Shown in pieces: positions 23,166 through 34,300 of a DNA stretch of 64,000 nucleotides (positions within the stretch are counted from its first letter, which is position 1; each line of letters opens with the position of its first letter). The translations under genes and the position numbers were made by a program. The DNA comes from Patiria pectinifera (lineage: Eukaryota; Echinodermata; Asteroidea; Valvatida; Asterinidae): contig CM057141.1 of NCBI GenBank assembly GCA_029964075.1, positions 10,044,001-10,108,000 of the forward strand, in the 5' to 3' direction. The notes under the pieces were generated by a model that worked only from the letters and a program-made list of their open reading frames with translations, made no database searches and was not told the DNA's origin.

Positions 23166-24387
23166 GTCGGGGAGAAAGGAGGCTAGCTAGTCACTGTGTC
23201 TGCCACTCAGAGCTCGCTGCCTGCCCTCTCATACTATGGGAGCCCACGCAGGGCACCACCAAACTGAGTTGTTGGCACCAAACATCTGTTGACGTACTGA
23301 AGCCAGCCACTGGACAAAGAAATAAGGACTATCATGCTGAAGAGGGGCATACTGAGAAAAAGGACTCATGACACGCAAGTTGGTGATGTTCTTGTATGAC
23401 AAATAGCATTTAGTCATTTTAGTTCACCAAATGCCATGAAAGATTGTAAACCCTGGAGTTTACAATGTGTCATTTCGTTCCTGCATTCACCAAGTGCAAA
23501 TTCAGCAATGACAATGAAATTCTTATATACCGAGCAGGGGCGGATCCAGGAATTTTTGCAGGGGGGGGGGGTCCAGGCCCATCAGATTTCTTTATGTCTG
23601 ATTGTGGTGGACATGTAGGTAATTATTATTACTATAATTGATATAATTTTGTTTTGGTGTCAGAGGGGGGGGGTGTTCTGACCCAGAAAACCTCTCTTGA
23701 TCTCTGCCTGACAGTGAGTGTCCTCAGGTAAAAGTAACTACAATTGTATGTCTGGCATTGGCAGTGGGTATTGTTCAAACTATATTCAAAAAACTAATCA
23801 GTATATATGTCATATATGTCAGCATTTACATTTAAAAGACAAATATGTGTTTGTACCTCACTTTAAGCAAGATGATAGAAATGTAATTTTATAGGCAATT
23901 GTATTTTCAATCAGGCAATTGTATTTTCCAAAAACTGAAACAATGCTTTAAGCTGTTAAGCCTGCCCAATCACAGCAAGGTCCAAGGATGGACCCAACAA
24001 CAATATCTTCTCCCAATTTTCCATTTTCCGCAAGTCCTGCAAATTCGAAAAGCGGTTGGAGGGGGGGGGGGCTGGGCCATATTTTGACGCGAGGGGCCCC
24101 TCTTTTTTTCTTAGTATGTTATTCACATTTCATAAAGATGTGCAGTTCAGGGAAGTCAAAAATAGTCATCTAGATTTCTCTTCATTTTAATCACTCAAAC
24201 AAATACTTTCAAACGACCCCGGGGGGACACCTGGGGGGCACTGGGAATACAAGTCTGCATGTGATTGAAACATGCTATGTGGCCTACACGCAAAGTGGTT
24301 GGGCCTTATGGTCATTTCTGAAGCGTTCCATTAGAGGGATGGGAGAGAACACATTGTCATCATTATGATACCATTAAGATTGGTCAC
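23166..24387. other. Non-coding stretch with poly-G repeat fragments
   Basis: Two stretches with GGGGCGGATCCAGGAATTTT and G-runs near 23527-23580, and a G-run near 23667, look like pieces of a common dispersed repeat. No gene is seen. Confidence 0.4.
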
Positions 24388-24493
24388 CTCTGTGTCCTTG
24401 CTTTGGTTGCTCTGTTCTTTCTGGACAGGTTTGATGATGATGCTTGCTTGCAAAAGTACAAGATGGTACTGATGTTCTGGGTGGTTGCTGTAC
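24388..24493 (-). CDS. Putative internal exon of an unidentified host gene
   Basis: On the minus strand, TTTTTAATGAATTTTAG ends in an acceptor AG just before 24493. The segment is followed by GAG|GTGACC, a donor. It is 106 bases long and open in two frames. In frame 0 it reads VQQPPRTSVPSCTFASKHHH and on, exiting with one extra base, which fits an upstream phase-0 exon (36247-36441) and the two-base entry of the exon at 17882-18000. The peptide is polar and low in complexity. No family is recognised; splice-site chance matches are possible. Confidence 0.3.
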
Positions 24494-24820
24494 CTAAAAT
24501 TCATTAAAAAGATCTCCCATTTTAACAAGCTAATTAAGTAGAACACATTTATTTATTTATTTATTTTTTTAGCAGCAGTCATAGATTAATCAATGCAATG
24601 CTCATAACACTTTCGATGCGCCTAAAGCATTTTCGAAGGCAGAATGCTGGACCGAGCAATTGTAGAAGTGGTGAATACTTTCAGTGACCTGCATCGTATT
24701 TCCAGAAATTACATAACAATTTTGCTGTGTAGCTACAATTGCAACATCGGAGCAATCGAGAGCCAATATTTGCAAAACAAGGACTTCTTTGCATTGCACA
24801 TTGCTAAGGTATTGCATATA

Positions 24821-25474
24821 CAGCGTGTCCCAAAAAAAATGTCCCTCTCATAGACCACAGAATAATTACCAAAATCAAGTTTTATACTCAATTAAGTTTA
24901 CATATTTAGAAAGCCCACTTAATTTTGTAGTTCCTGTGAAAATTTCAAAGGTCTCGCTTCATTGGTTTTGAATACACAGGCTTTTATGTAACAGCAGTGC
25001 TTTCCGGCCCATTCCAAGTTTGATAAAAAGAAATGCACGCTACAGACATACCATACCTTATTCCATGCTTCACTTTTATTTCAACAACTGTGTTCTTGTT
25101 TTTGTTATTAAGTAATTAAAGGCAAGTTCATTTACTTTTTTTAAATGAAAACTAATCAAAGTTCAGTTCCACTGGTCGTGTTTGCTTTCACGGGGTGTGT
25201 TCCACTTATGGTTTGTCCTTCAATGTCCAGCTTATAAACCTTTATTTGTCCTCCTGCATATCCTTCCACCTGCAAACTTGGAATGGGCTGAAAAGCACTG
25301 CTGTTACATAATAGACTGTGTATTCAAAACCAATGAAGCGAGGCCAATGAAATTTTCACAGAAGTTACAAAATTAAATGGGCTTTCTTAATCTGAACACT
25401 AAATTGAGAATAATACTTGATTTTGGAATTAATTTAGCAGTCTATCAGAGGGACATTTTTTGTGGGACACACTG
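24821..25474. mobile_element. Mariner-like MITE with about 200-bp terminal inverted repeats
   Basis: The left end (CAGCGTGTCCCA...) and right end (...TGGGACACACTG) are inverted copies over about 202 bp each (24821-25022 and 25273-25474), with scattered mismatches. TA stands directly outside both ends (24819-24820, 25475-25476), the Tc1/mariner target duplication. The 250-bp centre has no transposase. It is probably a non-autonomous derivative that can fold into one long hairpin. Confidence 0.85.
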
Positions 25475-25476
25475 TA

Positions 25477-26659
25477 TGTAAGTCACTTAAACTTGCCAGT
25501 GAAGCCGCAACTGAGCAAAGGGCCTATCATCATCTTACAAATGTAATGCACAATTACACACTAACAATGGTTTCACACAAAAAAGGAAAGTTAGGGGAAT
25601 CACTGGGAGGTACATTTGAACACATTGCTGATTGTGCATTATGCCAAAGTTAAGATGCCATGGGTTCAGGAACATTCACCGTAAAATCAGTGTCCCCTCC
25701 ATCTACCCTTTATGTATGGAGTCCCAAGTTTGTTTGTTTTTTAATGTGAGGGTCCCACTTTAAGTGTCAACCTCTGAGCCCAAGAGGGCGCCCTTTTTAG
25801 AAAGTGCAGTTCTCATATGCACTCTGCATGAAATAAGTGCAGGATAGCCAGAAACGATCCGTTAAATATTTTGTTTTATGTTGCTTTTAAATCATGATTT
25901 GGGTGTAATGAATGAACAGTGGGTATCGTAAAGGATCACAGAAGTATCTGAAACTGGAGATTAATCTTTGGTTAGATCAATTTGCATTGATTTTGGATAA
26001 CTTTTGTTGCCTAAACTTTGATTCACAGAACCCGCGTGTCACAACTTTTACACGTAGATTTTGTATTCAATTTGTACTTGTACGCTGTGAAGCGTTGCTT
26101 TTCATACAGCATTACGCTCACGTGCGCGCTGTACGTATGGGAACTTTTGGTCACCTTTGGGGTCGTATCCATGACAACCGCGCACGGTACATGTATTATT
26201 TTCTATTTTAAGCTGCGCGCTGTGAAATGCATGATTTTACAGGGAAGTTTGTTTATAAATTTAAACTATATTTTCATTACTTTCATGTAAACTATATTTT
26301 CATTACTTTCATTACTTTCATGTTTACATTACTCCAGTGCCCCATCACAAGCGCGCCCTCCCTTCCTCTGCGAGGAAATTAACATGGATATGGATGCTTC
26401 CTTCTAAAAAAAATGAAGTCCTGGGATCATTCATATGGATATGAGCCACAGTAGTCGACCTACTGCCGAGAATTGCGCCCTACCGGAGCGCGACTCTAAG
26501 ACTCCAAGGCTCCGCGCCTCCATGGCTCCAGTGCCCCTTCACAAGCGCGCCTTCCCTTCCTTGAGAAGACAAGTGCATCCGCTGTACTTAGAATTTTTTG
26601 CACGTCTGCATATTATTGTACTTTATGCCCACTGACCCCATCTGTTTCCACGGTGACTG
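25477..26659. other. Non-coding stretch with small duplications
   Basis: Near 26332-26366 and 26526-26562 the same CTCCAGTGCCCC...CACAAGCGCGCC stretch occurs twice. TTTTCATTACTTTCATGT repeats near 26270-26315. No ORF with a recognisable domain was found. Confidence 0.4.
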
Positions 26660-26783
26660 CTCTATGTTCCGACACCCCTATGTTCCGACAACCTAGATTA
26701 TGTTACTCCCGGTTAGGGTTAGGGTTAGGAATAGGAATAGGAATATGTGCAGTCGGAACATATAGGGGTGTCGGAACATAGAG
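26660..26783. repeat. Foldback element enclosing TTAGGG repeats
   Basis: Inverted arms CTCTATGTTCCGACACCCCT... (26660-26689) and its complement (26752-26783) differ only by a 2-base insertion. Each arm holds two ATGTTCCGAC half-repeats. The loop contains three TTAGGG units (26711-26729) followed by worn GGAATA units. No clear target duplication was seen. Confidence 0.7.
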
Positions 26784-27020
26784 GTATAACCGTTTCCACT
26801 CTTAGACCTTGACAATCAATTCCTGACATCGTTCTCTCTGACAGCATTACTCCTATCCTCATATCGCCGGCCTCGATCCAAGGCTCCAAGTACACACACA
26901 AAAACTTGCTCTGGCGTGGCCCTGCATTCTATAGTTACTCCCATAGTCCCATTTTTGAGGAAATTTTTGTTCTGATGTGTGATAAACATATGCTCCTTTT
27001 AAACAAATTCAAATTCCTAT

Positions 27021-27171
27021 TGTAGTAATGTGACAAGAGAAGGTTTTATGGGAAGACAATGCAATGTGTTTATTCCAAGATGGCGACTTACATGGCAAGG
27101 TTATTACATGTGCATAACATGTTGAACACAAGAGGGCGCTGTACAACATAGCCATGTTGGCTTACTCTACA
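27021..27171 (-). repeat. 3' LTR of element B
   Basis: 151 bp, TG...CA on both strands, next to the purine tract ACCTCCCCTT (plus-strand view). It contains AATAAACACATT on the minus strand, a probable polyadenylation signal, and a GCCATCTTG motif shared with the LTRs of element A. Confidence 0.75.
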
Positions 27172-27206
27172 CCTCCCCTTAAAGTCCAAAGAGTTATGGG
27201 AAGTTA

Positions 27207-28113
27207 GGGGCCATTCAGAATTTTCAATGTTTTAAAATTTCGATCTTTTGTCCAAATTGTGGGTGGGTGGGTCAAGCTAAATAATTGAAAATCGAAATTC
27301 ACTTTCCATGGAAAAAAGATAAAAACAACAAAGAAAGATAGATCTTTTGACTTGCCTGAACTACGCGCAAGCGTTCCGATATCGAGATGTGTGTTTCTTT
27401 TCCAACTTCGTCCCCTGTATGTACTGTACATGTACGTCATGTACGTGTATATAGACCCACTGTGGCATGAGGGATGTGGTTTTTCAGTAGACTTGGACGC
27501 CGGGCGTTTGTAGCGGTTAGGCTGTGCAGAGGCAGCAGGGTACAACTTGATCGGCTCTATAACACGCCACGGGTGTCGATTACCCATCGCTATAACAACT
27601 GGACTATCCAACCACTGGACTCCAAGACTACGAGGACCGCAGCCTGTGATGTGATGTCTGCCCAAACCTGATTTTTTTTCTTTCGCTTGTACCCCCCGCC
27701 CTGCAAACAGGGGGGGGGGGGGGATATGAGCGAATGTTTTTCTCAGCTTCCTCACGTGACAGGCACAACCTCGTGTGTCACATGTCATCCACCTCATCCA
27801 GAAAACAACAAAACCACAGTCATCTTTGTGGCTTCCAAAACTGCAACCTGTCATTCCCAACAGCATATCAGCTGGCAAAACACAAGAAAACTGAAGGTCA
27901 CCAGTGCAAAAGAGGAAGACCGACAACTTCACGCCGTCACTGAACTAGACACACATGAACATGGGCATACATGTTCATGTTCAAGTATATGCAAGTGCAT
28001 GTACATGTACATGTTCAGTTTTTTATTAATCGAAATTAGGGGTGGGTGGGTGGGTCAAAATAATTTGGAAAAAAAGTCGAAATTTTAAAACATTGAACAT
28101 TTTGAATGGCCAC
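27207..28113. mobile_element. Harbinger-like non-autonomous element (907 bp)
   Basis: The ends GGGGCCATTCA... and ...TGAATGGCCAC are inverted repeats extending tens of bases inward (TTCAATGTTTTAAAATTTCG on the left, matched at 28074-28095). TTA flanks both sides (27204-27206, 28114-28116). A TWA target duplication with G-rich ends fits PIF/Harbinger. No transposase ORF was found. GGGTGGGTGGGTCAA is repeated near both ends. Confidence 0.65.
27734..27943 (+). CDS. Small ORF with one C2H2 zinc finger inside the Harbinger-like element
   Basis: The 69-residue ORF contains CGFQNCNLSFPTAYQLAKHK and on to EGH: a C-x4-C-x12-H-x5-H finger (Cys32, Cys37, His50, His56) followed by basic KRGRP. The hydrophobic core positions (F and L between the Cys and His pairs) are kept, so this is unlikely to be random. 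It could be a captured host exon or a leftover DNA-binding part of the transposon's own protein. The true start is unclear; the finger begins near 27825. Confidence 0.5.
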   Translation: MFFSASSRDRHNLVCHMSSTSSRKQQNHSHLCGFQNCNLSFPTAYQLAKHKKTEGHQCKRGRPTTSRRH

Positions 28114-28289
28114 TTAACTTTGTGACTTGAGAAGAGTTTTGAGCTAGTATGTTTTCTCTTTTTTTTTAACTAGCAGAACATGCAACTAACAGTTGATTAT
28201 ATATAAGGTTAAACAATGGTTAAGAGTCCACAGTCGAAGTGTCCATGAGTTTACACTGGGTGTATTGATTAGGGCACTTCAGTTGCGTC

Positions 28290-29340
28290 GCACAATGCCC
28301 TGATCGGTTTGAACTACATAGGATCAAAGTGATTGGGATTTCTCAACACCTTTGCCCTCGTGGTTTTGGTCTCGAATCCAGACCAAATCGCCTGGCTGCA
28401 GAGTGGGCAGTTCCTGTGCTTTGTGTCTCTTGTTGAAGGTCATTTGTTGAGCTGATCTGTAGGCATCCTCTCTGGTACGGACTTTGTCAAGATCCTCATC
28501 TATGCACCCTTGGTTTCAGAGTGCTTGGCAGAACAGGAAGTTGTTTGCATAGACGCCTGCCTATCAGTAATTCACTTGGAGATAGGCCATTTTGAAGTGG
28601 GGTACCTACATGTGAGAAGGGCAAGGTACGGATCTGTGTTTTTCTTGAGGGGTGCTTTTGCAGTACGAACTGCTCTCTCAGCCTCCCCATTTGCTTGTGG
28701 ATATCGCGGCGAGCTTGTGGCGTGCACAAATCCATACGTTGCTGCAAACTGTTGGAAAGTCTTGGCACTGAACTGGGGACCATTGTCAGACATGACAATA
28801 TCGGGTATGCCATGCACTGCAAAGATAGGTTTCAGTGCTGCTATCCCGCTGTGTGAGGTTTGCTCATTGAGTTGTTTGACTTCTATCCAGCGGGAAAAGT
28901 AGTCGACAATGACTAGCAGGTAGACATTCCCGAAATGCTGGAACAGATCCATGCCTAGTCCTTCCCATGGGCGTGATGGGAAGGAGGCAGGCATGAGCGG
29001 TTCTTTTATCTGAGGTCGTTCTTTGGCGCATGTGGTGCATTTGGTGACCATTTCCTCAATACCTTTTGACAGTCCAGGCCACCAGACCGACATTTGTGCT
29101 CTTGCACGACACTTGGTGATGCCGAGGTGTCCCTGATGTATGCAGTCGAGGATTTCCAAATGCATTGTTCTCGGGAACACTATGCGTTCGTCGTACAGCA
29201 GTAAGTCGTTGACGATCGCGAGATGGCTCCTGTGCTTTGCCAGTATTGGCGAAGTAGTGGGTTGTGGGGCATGTATGCTGGCGAACCTGTTAGGCAGTAC
29301 AGTCCGATTTAGGAACAGTCCTCATCTGCCTTTTGAGTTT
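28290..29340 (-). pseudogene. pol: Integrase of element B
   Basis: The main open piece (29180-28572) has the zinc domain (HQGHLGITKCRARA...WWPGL...CTTCAKE), the core with GMDLFQHF and DYFSRWIEV, SDNGPQFSAKTF and NGEAERAVRTAK, so D, D and E are kept. Around 28580 the frame shifts. The next pieces read SPSELLIGRRLCKQLP and, near 28450-28320, LQPGDLVWIRDQN, the C-terminal integrase domain. It is inactive because of the frameshift and the loss of the upstream frame. Confidence 0.8.
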
Positions 29341-30081
29341 GGCTGATTTCGCAGAGGCGTTGTGAGGAGGTGGTAAGTGTGTTGACAACAACACGAAGTT
29401 GTCTGTGTCCATGACGAACGCAATGTCGGATTTCTCAGGGATCCCGACTGGAGCTCGTGAAAGTGCGTCGGCTGTTGTCTGATGTTTGCCAGGCACATAC
29501 ATGATTTGTGGGTTGAATCTCATTAGTCGGAGACGAAACCGTAGAATGCTTGGTGGCATTTTTGACAATTCAGTCATGCTCAAAAGCGGCACTAGGGGCT
29601 TGTGATTCCTTTTCTATGACTGCATAGCGCTTCTCTGTGTCGCTCAGCGATCTCAATGCATAGCACACAGGGCGGCGATTGCAGTCATCTTGAATTTGGA
29701 GCAGAACTGCACCGATACCTGTCATGGAAGCATCGGCTGGGATGATTGTTGAGCGGTTTGGATCATAGTGAGCGAGGATCTCAGAGGAAACGAGTGTATC
29801 CTTTAGTTGCTGAAATGCTCGCTGTTGTGCCTCGCCCCAATACCAGGCACTATCCTTACGGAGTAGCTGTCGTAGTGGTTCATTGAGATCCGCTAGTCCA
29901 GGGATGAATTTCCCCAGCTGATTCACCATGCCCATGAACTGTTGTAGCTCTGTGATGTTTGTGGGTGTGGGGAACTGGACAATGGCTGCTGTCTTCTGGG
30001 TATCTGCGCGGAGACCAGATGCATCTACAATGTGGCCAAGGAACTTGATTGTGTTCCTTGTAAACTCACACTTGTTAGTGA
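29341..30081 (-). pseudogene. pol: RT connection and RNase H of element B
   Basis: Minus-strand pieces read ELQQFMGMVNQLGKFIPGLA, then PADASMTGIGAVLLQ (RNase H), RYAVIEKE, and RLMRFNPQIMYVPGKHQTTA and on to DALSRAP. A frame break lies near 29580 (AAFEHD against TELSKMPPS). The left part of reverse transcriptase lies beyond the hAT-like insertion at 30090-31352. Confidence 0.75.
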
Positions 30082-30089
30082 GTGTTAGT

Positions 30090-31352
30090 CAGTGTTGTAG
30101 TCGAGACCGGATAGTCCGAGACCAAGACCTGAAGTTGCAAGAACGAGACCGAGACCGAAATGGTCCAAGACCGAGACTGAGACCGCAGATAATAAATAAC
30201 AGTAATCTAAATAAAAAAAAACAAGATACTAATTACAGCTGAACAGTCTGTCCTGGAGATGATGATGTCGATGGGGATGTGATTCATGTGAAGGAAGTGA
30301 TTGAAAGCTAGGAATCACTTGTACCTGCTTAATTGTATCATGCGAGTGCTCTTCATGTTTGCTTCATACCATAAATTACAACATGGCAACAGAATTTGTT
30401 ATTGTCACAATCAATTAAAAAATTGGAAACAACCTAGTTTAAAGAAGGGCAAAACCTTATTTGATGAACTCCATAATTGTTGCCACTTTTTTTAAATTAT
30501 TTTTTTTAAAATATTGTTTAACTACTGTAAAGTGTAAATCTGATGAAGAAACTCTCAACTTGACAAAAGTAAAAAGTTGAAGGTGGATGTTTCATCTGTT
30601 ATAGGGACTCCGACCCTAAACTCCACAGCCACCCCTTGGTTTCAGCTATGACTACTAACGGATATTTAAATGTAACTTTAATTTTACATTGGGCCTCCTT
30701 GTAAACCTGATTTCCCAACAAAATTGGAGCATTAAAATATTTATTTATTTTTAAAATATCAGTCATGGAATATAGACTTGCACATGTAGACCCAAAAGTT
30801 GAAAGGCGGTAGCCAGATATGAATTTTTATTTTTTTTCTGACTGGGATTTTGCTTTCTGAGGGAATAATGGGGTACTTCAAATGAGCAGCCAGAAAATCG
30901 AGTCTTATCACACACTGTCATGGCAACAGTGAGTGGTAACTGGTAAGAGTGTGTAAATTCATTGCTGGAAAATCAGGTAGAAAAATGTACTCTTTCTCCA
31001 AAATATTATCCCAAATTAAAGAGAAGATTGGGGTCGAAAATGTCACTAATTTGGAGCACCTCATTTATTTTTAAAATAAAAAAAATACTTAACACCCACA
31101 GGGGTGGGCTAATTAACAATACAATCCCCGAAAATGGTTGTCCCTTATTGCATAAATTGGTACTTACTTTGCTTTATGTGCGCGACCCAAATTTCGACAT
31201 TTTGGCTGGTCTCGACTCGAGCCCAGCCAAAATATTAAGACCAAAGGGGACCGAGACCAAGACCGAGACCACAGCTACCGAGACCGAGACCAGCAAAAGT
31301 GGTCTCGAGACAAAGGCCGAGACTGAGACCGATCTCGAGACCTACAACACTG
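30090..31352. mobile_element. hAT-like non-autonomous element with GAGACC repeats
   Basis: The ends CAGTGTTGTAG and CTACAACACTG are inverted. GTGTTAGT stands on both sides (30082-30089 and 31353-31360), an 8-bp target duplication typical of hAT. Both ends hold imperfect GAGACC/GAGACT tandem repeats (30105-30185 and 31250-31340). There is no transposase. It splits the reverse transcriptase of element B; sequence on either side joins cleanly once one target copy is removed. Confidence 0.85.
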
Positions 31353-31360
31353 GTGTTAGT

Positions 31361-31772
31361 CCTGCCTCTTGCAGTCGTTGTAGGGTTGCTCTCACCCTGT
31401 GATCATGTTCAGCTTGAGATGTACTGTGGATGAGTACGTCGTCCATGTGGCATATGACTCCCTCGAGGCCCTCCAGAATATTTCCGGTGCAGAACTTATG
31501 CCAAAGGGCAGCCTGTTGAAACAGTATCGACCGAAGGGCGTGATGAATTTCGTGAGCAATTTTGACTGATCATCCAGTGGAAGTTGCCAGAATCCACTGT
31601 TGGCATCGAGGTTGGAGAATATCGTGCTTTTACCCGGCTAGACTTTCGTCGACAGACAACATGGGGTGAATCTCGCGCTCGACCTCTTTGTTTAGCTGTG
31701 TGAGGTTGACATTTGATTTGGGCACTGGAACAATTTCCGAGCACCAATCAGTTGGTACAGTCACTGGCGAAA
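31361..31772 (-). pseudogene. pol: Reverse transcriptase palm of element B
   Basis: Minus-strand pieces in several frames include EIVPVPKSNVNLTQLNKEVE, FSNLDANSGFWQLPLDDQSK, FGRYCFNRLPFGISSAPEIF and then GVICHMDDVLIH, with HMDD in the catalytic YxDD position. A few residues are missing between APEIF and the next block. Stops and frame changes show loss of function. Confidence 0.7.
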
Positions 31773-32363
31773 TCACTCCTTGTCTTTAGCATTGATTTGA
31801 TTTCTAGTTTTACCTTTGGAAGAAGCGGATGCGGAATTTTCCTTGGCGTATGTAGACTCACAGGCTTGGCAATTTGGGCGGAGTGTGATGTGGTACTCTG
31901 TCTTGAGTTTGCCCAAACCCGTGAAAAGAGCTGAAAATTCAGCACGGAAACTGGCTGGTGGTGAACTTGGTTGAACCTCATGGATTCGTTTGATGAGGCC
32001 AAGTTCGATGCATGCTCTTTTGCTGAGCAAGGAACAGTGTTGGCTTTGGATGATGTACAGTTGTTCCTTGATTTGTCCCTGCCGATACTGAAGTGTTGCA
32101 TCTAGCACACCAAGTACAGGAAGATGGGTGCCGCCTGGCCCGCGTAGGGGTTGACTCGTTGTATTTAGCTTCTGTCCAGCTAGCCAAGGCTCAGCATCGC
32201 TGACGACAGAAACTGTTGCCCCAGTGTCCAACTTGAAGCATGTTTTGTGTTCATTGACAGATATCTCGGCTGTCCAGTAGTCTTTGTTGCAGTAGACTTC
32301 ACCAAGGAATGGTAAGTCTGAGTCATCATCTAGCAGATCCTGCACCTCGTGAACTACAAACAC
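31773..32363 (-). pseudogene. pol: Protease region of element B
   Basis: The 196-residue open piece has CFKLDTGATVSVVSD, the aspartic protease active site, preceded by an acidic DLLDDDSDLPFLGEV linker. The end runs toward the reverse transcriptase start (KLKTEYHITLRPN). It continues in frame with the gag zinc knuckle region just upstream (HYKSVC...), so gag and pol of this family were probably one frame. Confidence 0.75.
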
Positions 32364-33124
32364 TTTTGTAATGTCCTCTTTTGTGACAGTTCAAGCAAAT
32401 CAAGTCTTTTGCAGGGCAGTGAGCACGAGTCTGTCATTCTTTCCCACACCATGGGCATGGGTGTGGCAGATGACTGTGCATTTTGGTGTTGGCTTTGTCC
32501 GATTCAACTCGTTCCCTTGTGGGATGCAGATGACGACCGGAGGTGATCGACTTGTGAAGGTGAGTCTATTTCACCTCTCACCACATCTCGGTTTAATTTT
32601 CGTGATTTCGCCTGGCAGCAGATCTGGACTGCTTTGTCAAGGGTGAGGTCAGATTTGGACTGGAGATGAACTGACAATTCTCATCTGACACCCCTATGAC
32701 TATTCTATCATTATGAGACTGTGTTTCAGTTCCACATATTCACAGTGGTCAGCTAGACGGTACAGGTCCTTAATGAAAGCATCGATAGGTTTCCCTGGCT
32801 GTTGCTTTCGTGTGTTAAAGCGAGCCCTTTCTACAATGACATTACTGTTACATGGTTCTATCTAAGATTGAGGCTTTGAAAGACGACACATTTCGTCTCT
32901 CTAGTTGCCTGTGGTAGGTGCATACCCAGTGGCATACCTATCCCAATTTGGGACACACTCTCGGGCTTTGCACCCAGGTCAAAAACAGCAGTAAAACTAG
33001 AAGGAGGCTGGGAATTTGCATTAGGACTACATGTACTACCATACTCACCCCAACCCCCTAAAGGGGAGGGACCAGCTACTTGCGGAATAGCCACTGGATG
33101 GATGATTGCCGTAACTTCTAGCAA
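32364..33124 (-). pseudogene. gag: Gag region of element B
   Basis: A zinc knuckle is readable on the minus strand at about 32435-32370 (CLNCHKRGHYKSVC). An upstream open piece begins at 33124 (MLEVTAIIHPVAIPQ). The capsid part between them is broken by several stops. The order knuckle then protease supports the assignment. Confidence 0.6.
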
Positions 33125-33339
33125 GGCCTCGGAGCTAGTGGCACTGGAGGATTCGCAGCAATCGTGCCCTCATTAGCCCTCTTTGTCTCAGTTGTTGCTG
33201 CGTCGACCTGGCCATCATCAAAATGGGTTGGCCGGCTCACCAAGTGCCAGGGTCAAGGCATTGTTGCAATAAAGTAGGCGCCAGTTACTTTTTTAAACAA
33301 GAGCTTAGTTGGATGCAGAACCAAGGAAAACAATTGAGT

Positions 33340-33770
33340 CTAGGCAAAATTGTCGAACTATCTCCGGCATAAAGGTCGTCAGCTAGATAGTCAAGGAGAA
33401 ATCCAGTTAACTCCAGTTAGAAGATAAACTTGTTGAACCTTTTGCTGGCTACATGGTTGTCAGCAAGACAAATAAGAGTATATCCCGCTAAAACTTCAAG
33501 GAGAACTCCAGATAACTCAAATCAGCAGATAAATCAAACTTTCACCGGTGTAAAGGTCATCAGCCAGATAGAAAAGAGTCCAGGCGAACTTGGTTCAATA
33601 AATACCAGTAAATCCAGCAAGATATACTCCAGGCAAATTTAGCCCAAAAACTTTCAAGAGCAATTGCAAGACTTTCGCCGGCTTTTAGAGTATATCTCAC
33701 TCAAAATTATAGGAGAAATCCAGTTAACTTCAGAAAGTGATTTAACTTATTTAGAACAACTTTTTATAGG
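33340..33770. repeat. Degenerate minisatellite
   Basis: Four worn copies of a roughly 80-130-bp unit. Each has a CTTTCRCCGGYRTAAAGG-like start, GTCATCAGCCAGATA and an AGGAGAAATCCAGTTAACT part (copies begin near 33360, 33437, 33538, 33671). No gene. Confidence 0.55.
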
Positions 33771-33904
33771 TTTTGATGATGCTTCATCAAGAGGCTGTGA
33801 CAAAGTGAGGTGGGGTATAACTAAAGCCCCCTATTTCCCCCATCTTCCTGGGTCAGGGATGTGATTGGTCTGTAACAAAAACCCTGAAAATTTTATGCAT
33901 GAAG

Positions 33905-34300
33905 TGCAAACCCCGCCGAGCGCGAAGCGCGAAGCCATTACGGCGTGGGGTCCGGGGCCCGCTTAAGGGCCCCGGAAAATTTTTGATTTTAGATGCTCTG
34001 TGGTGCAATCTGAGGCAATTACTGGGCACTTTCCTCTGAAATTCTGAAGCAGGATTTGTTTTAATTTTATGAAGAATTTTCCCTTATTTGTTAAAATGTA
34101 CTCTTGTTCTAATAAAGTTTTTTCTGTACTCAAAGTTGAGAACCATGGTGTTCTCCCCAGGATTTTTTTCAAACCTGTGGGGGAATTTTTGTTGTGATAC
34201 AACAACCCGCGAAGCCACGGCGTGGGTTCGGGGCCCGCTTAAGGGCCCCGAAAATTTTTGAACTTTAGAAGCTTTCTGGTGCATTTTAGAGCATTTCAGA
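33905..34300. repeat. Duplicated GC-palindrome segment
   Basis: Two copies about 300 bp apart share GCGAAGCC-ACGGCGTGGG followed by the palindrome GGGGCCCGCTTAAGGGCCCC and AAAATTTTTGA (33908-33990 and 34208-34262). The GC-rich palindromes stand out in A/T-rich DNA. They may be a terminal part of an unknown mobile element. Confidence 0.55.

Larger units (their letters stand above)
27021..33150 (-). mobile_element. Gypsy element B, truncated and twice interrupted
   Basis: Read on the minus strand: gag from about 33124, protease, reverse transcriptase, RNase H, integrase ending near 28290, 3' untranslated DNA, purine tract AAGGGGAGG and an LTR at 27171-27021. A Harbinger-like element (27207-28113) sits in the 3' untranslated part and a hAT-like element (30090-31352) in reverse transcriptase. 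No left LTR or primer site was found beyond about 33240, where a minisatellite begins. Confidence 0.8.

Noticed and set aside
27204..27932. 242-residue minus-strand ORF inside the Harbinger-like element as a transposase
   Set aside because: It has no DDE motif or known domain, runs through the terminal repeat and is antisense to the C2H2 finger.
30540..30600. CTGATGA-GAAAC stretch as a hammerhead ribozyme
   Set aside because: The GAAA follows CTGATGA directly, with no room for stem II.
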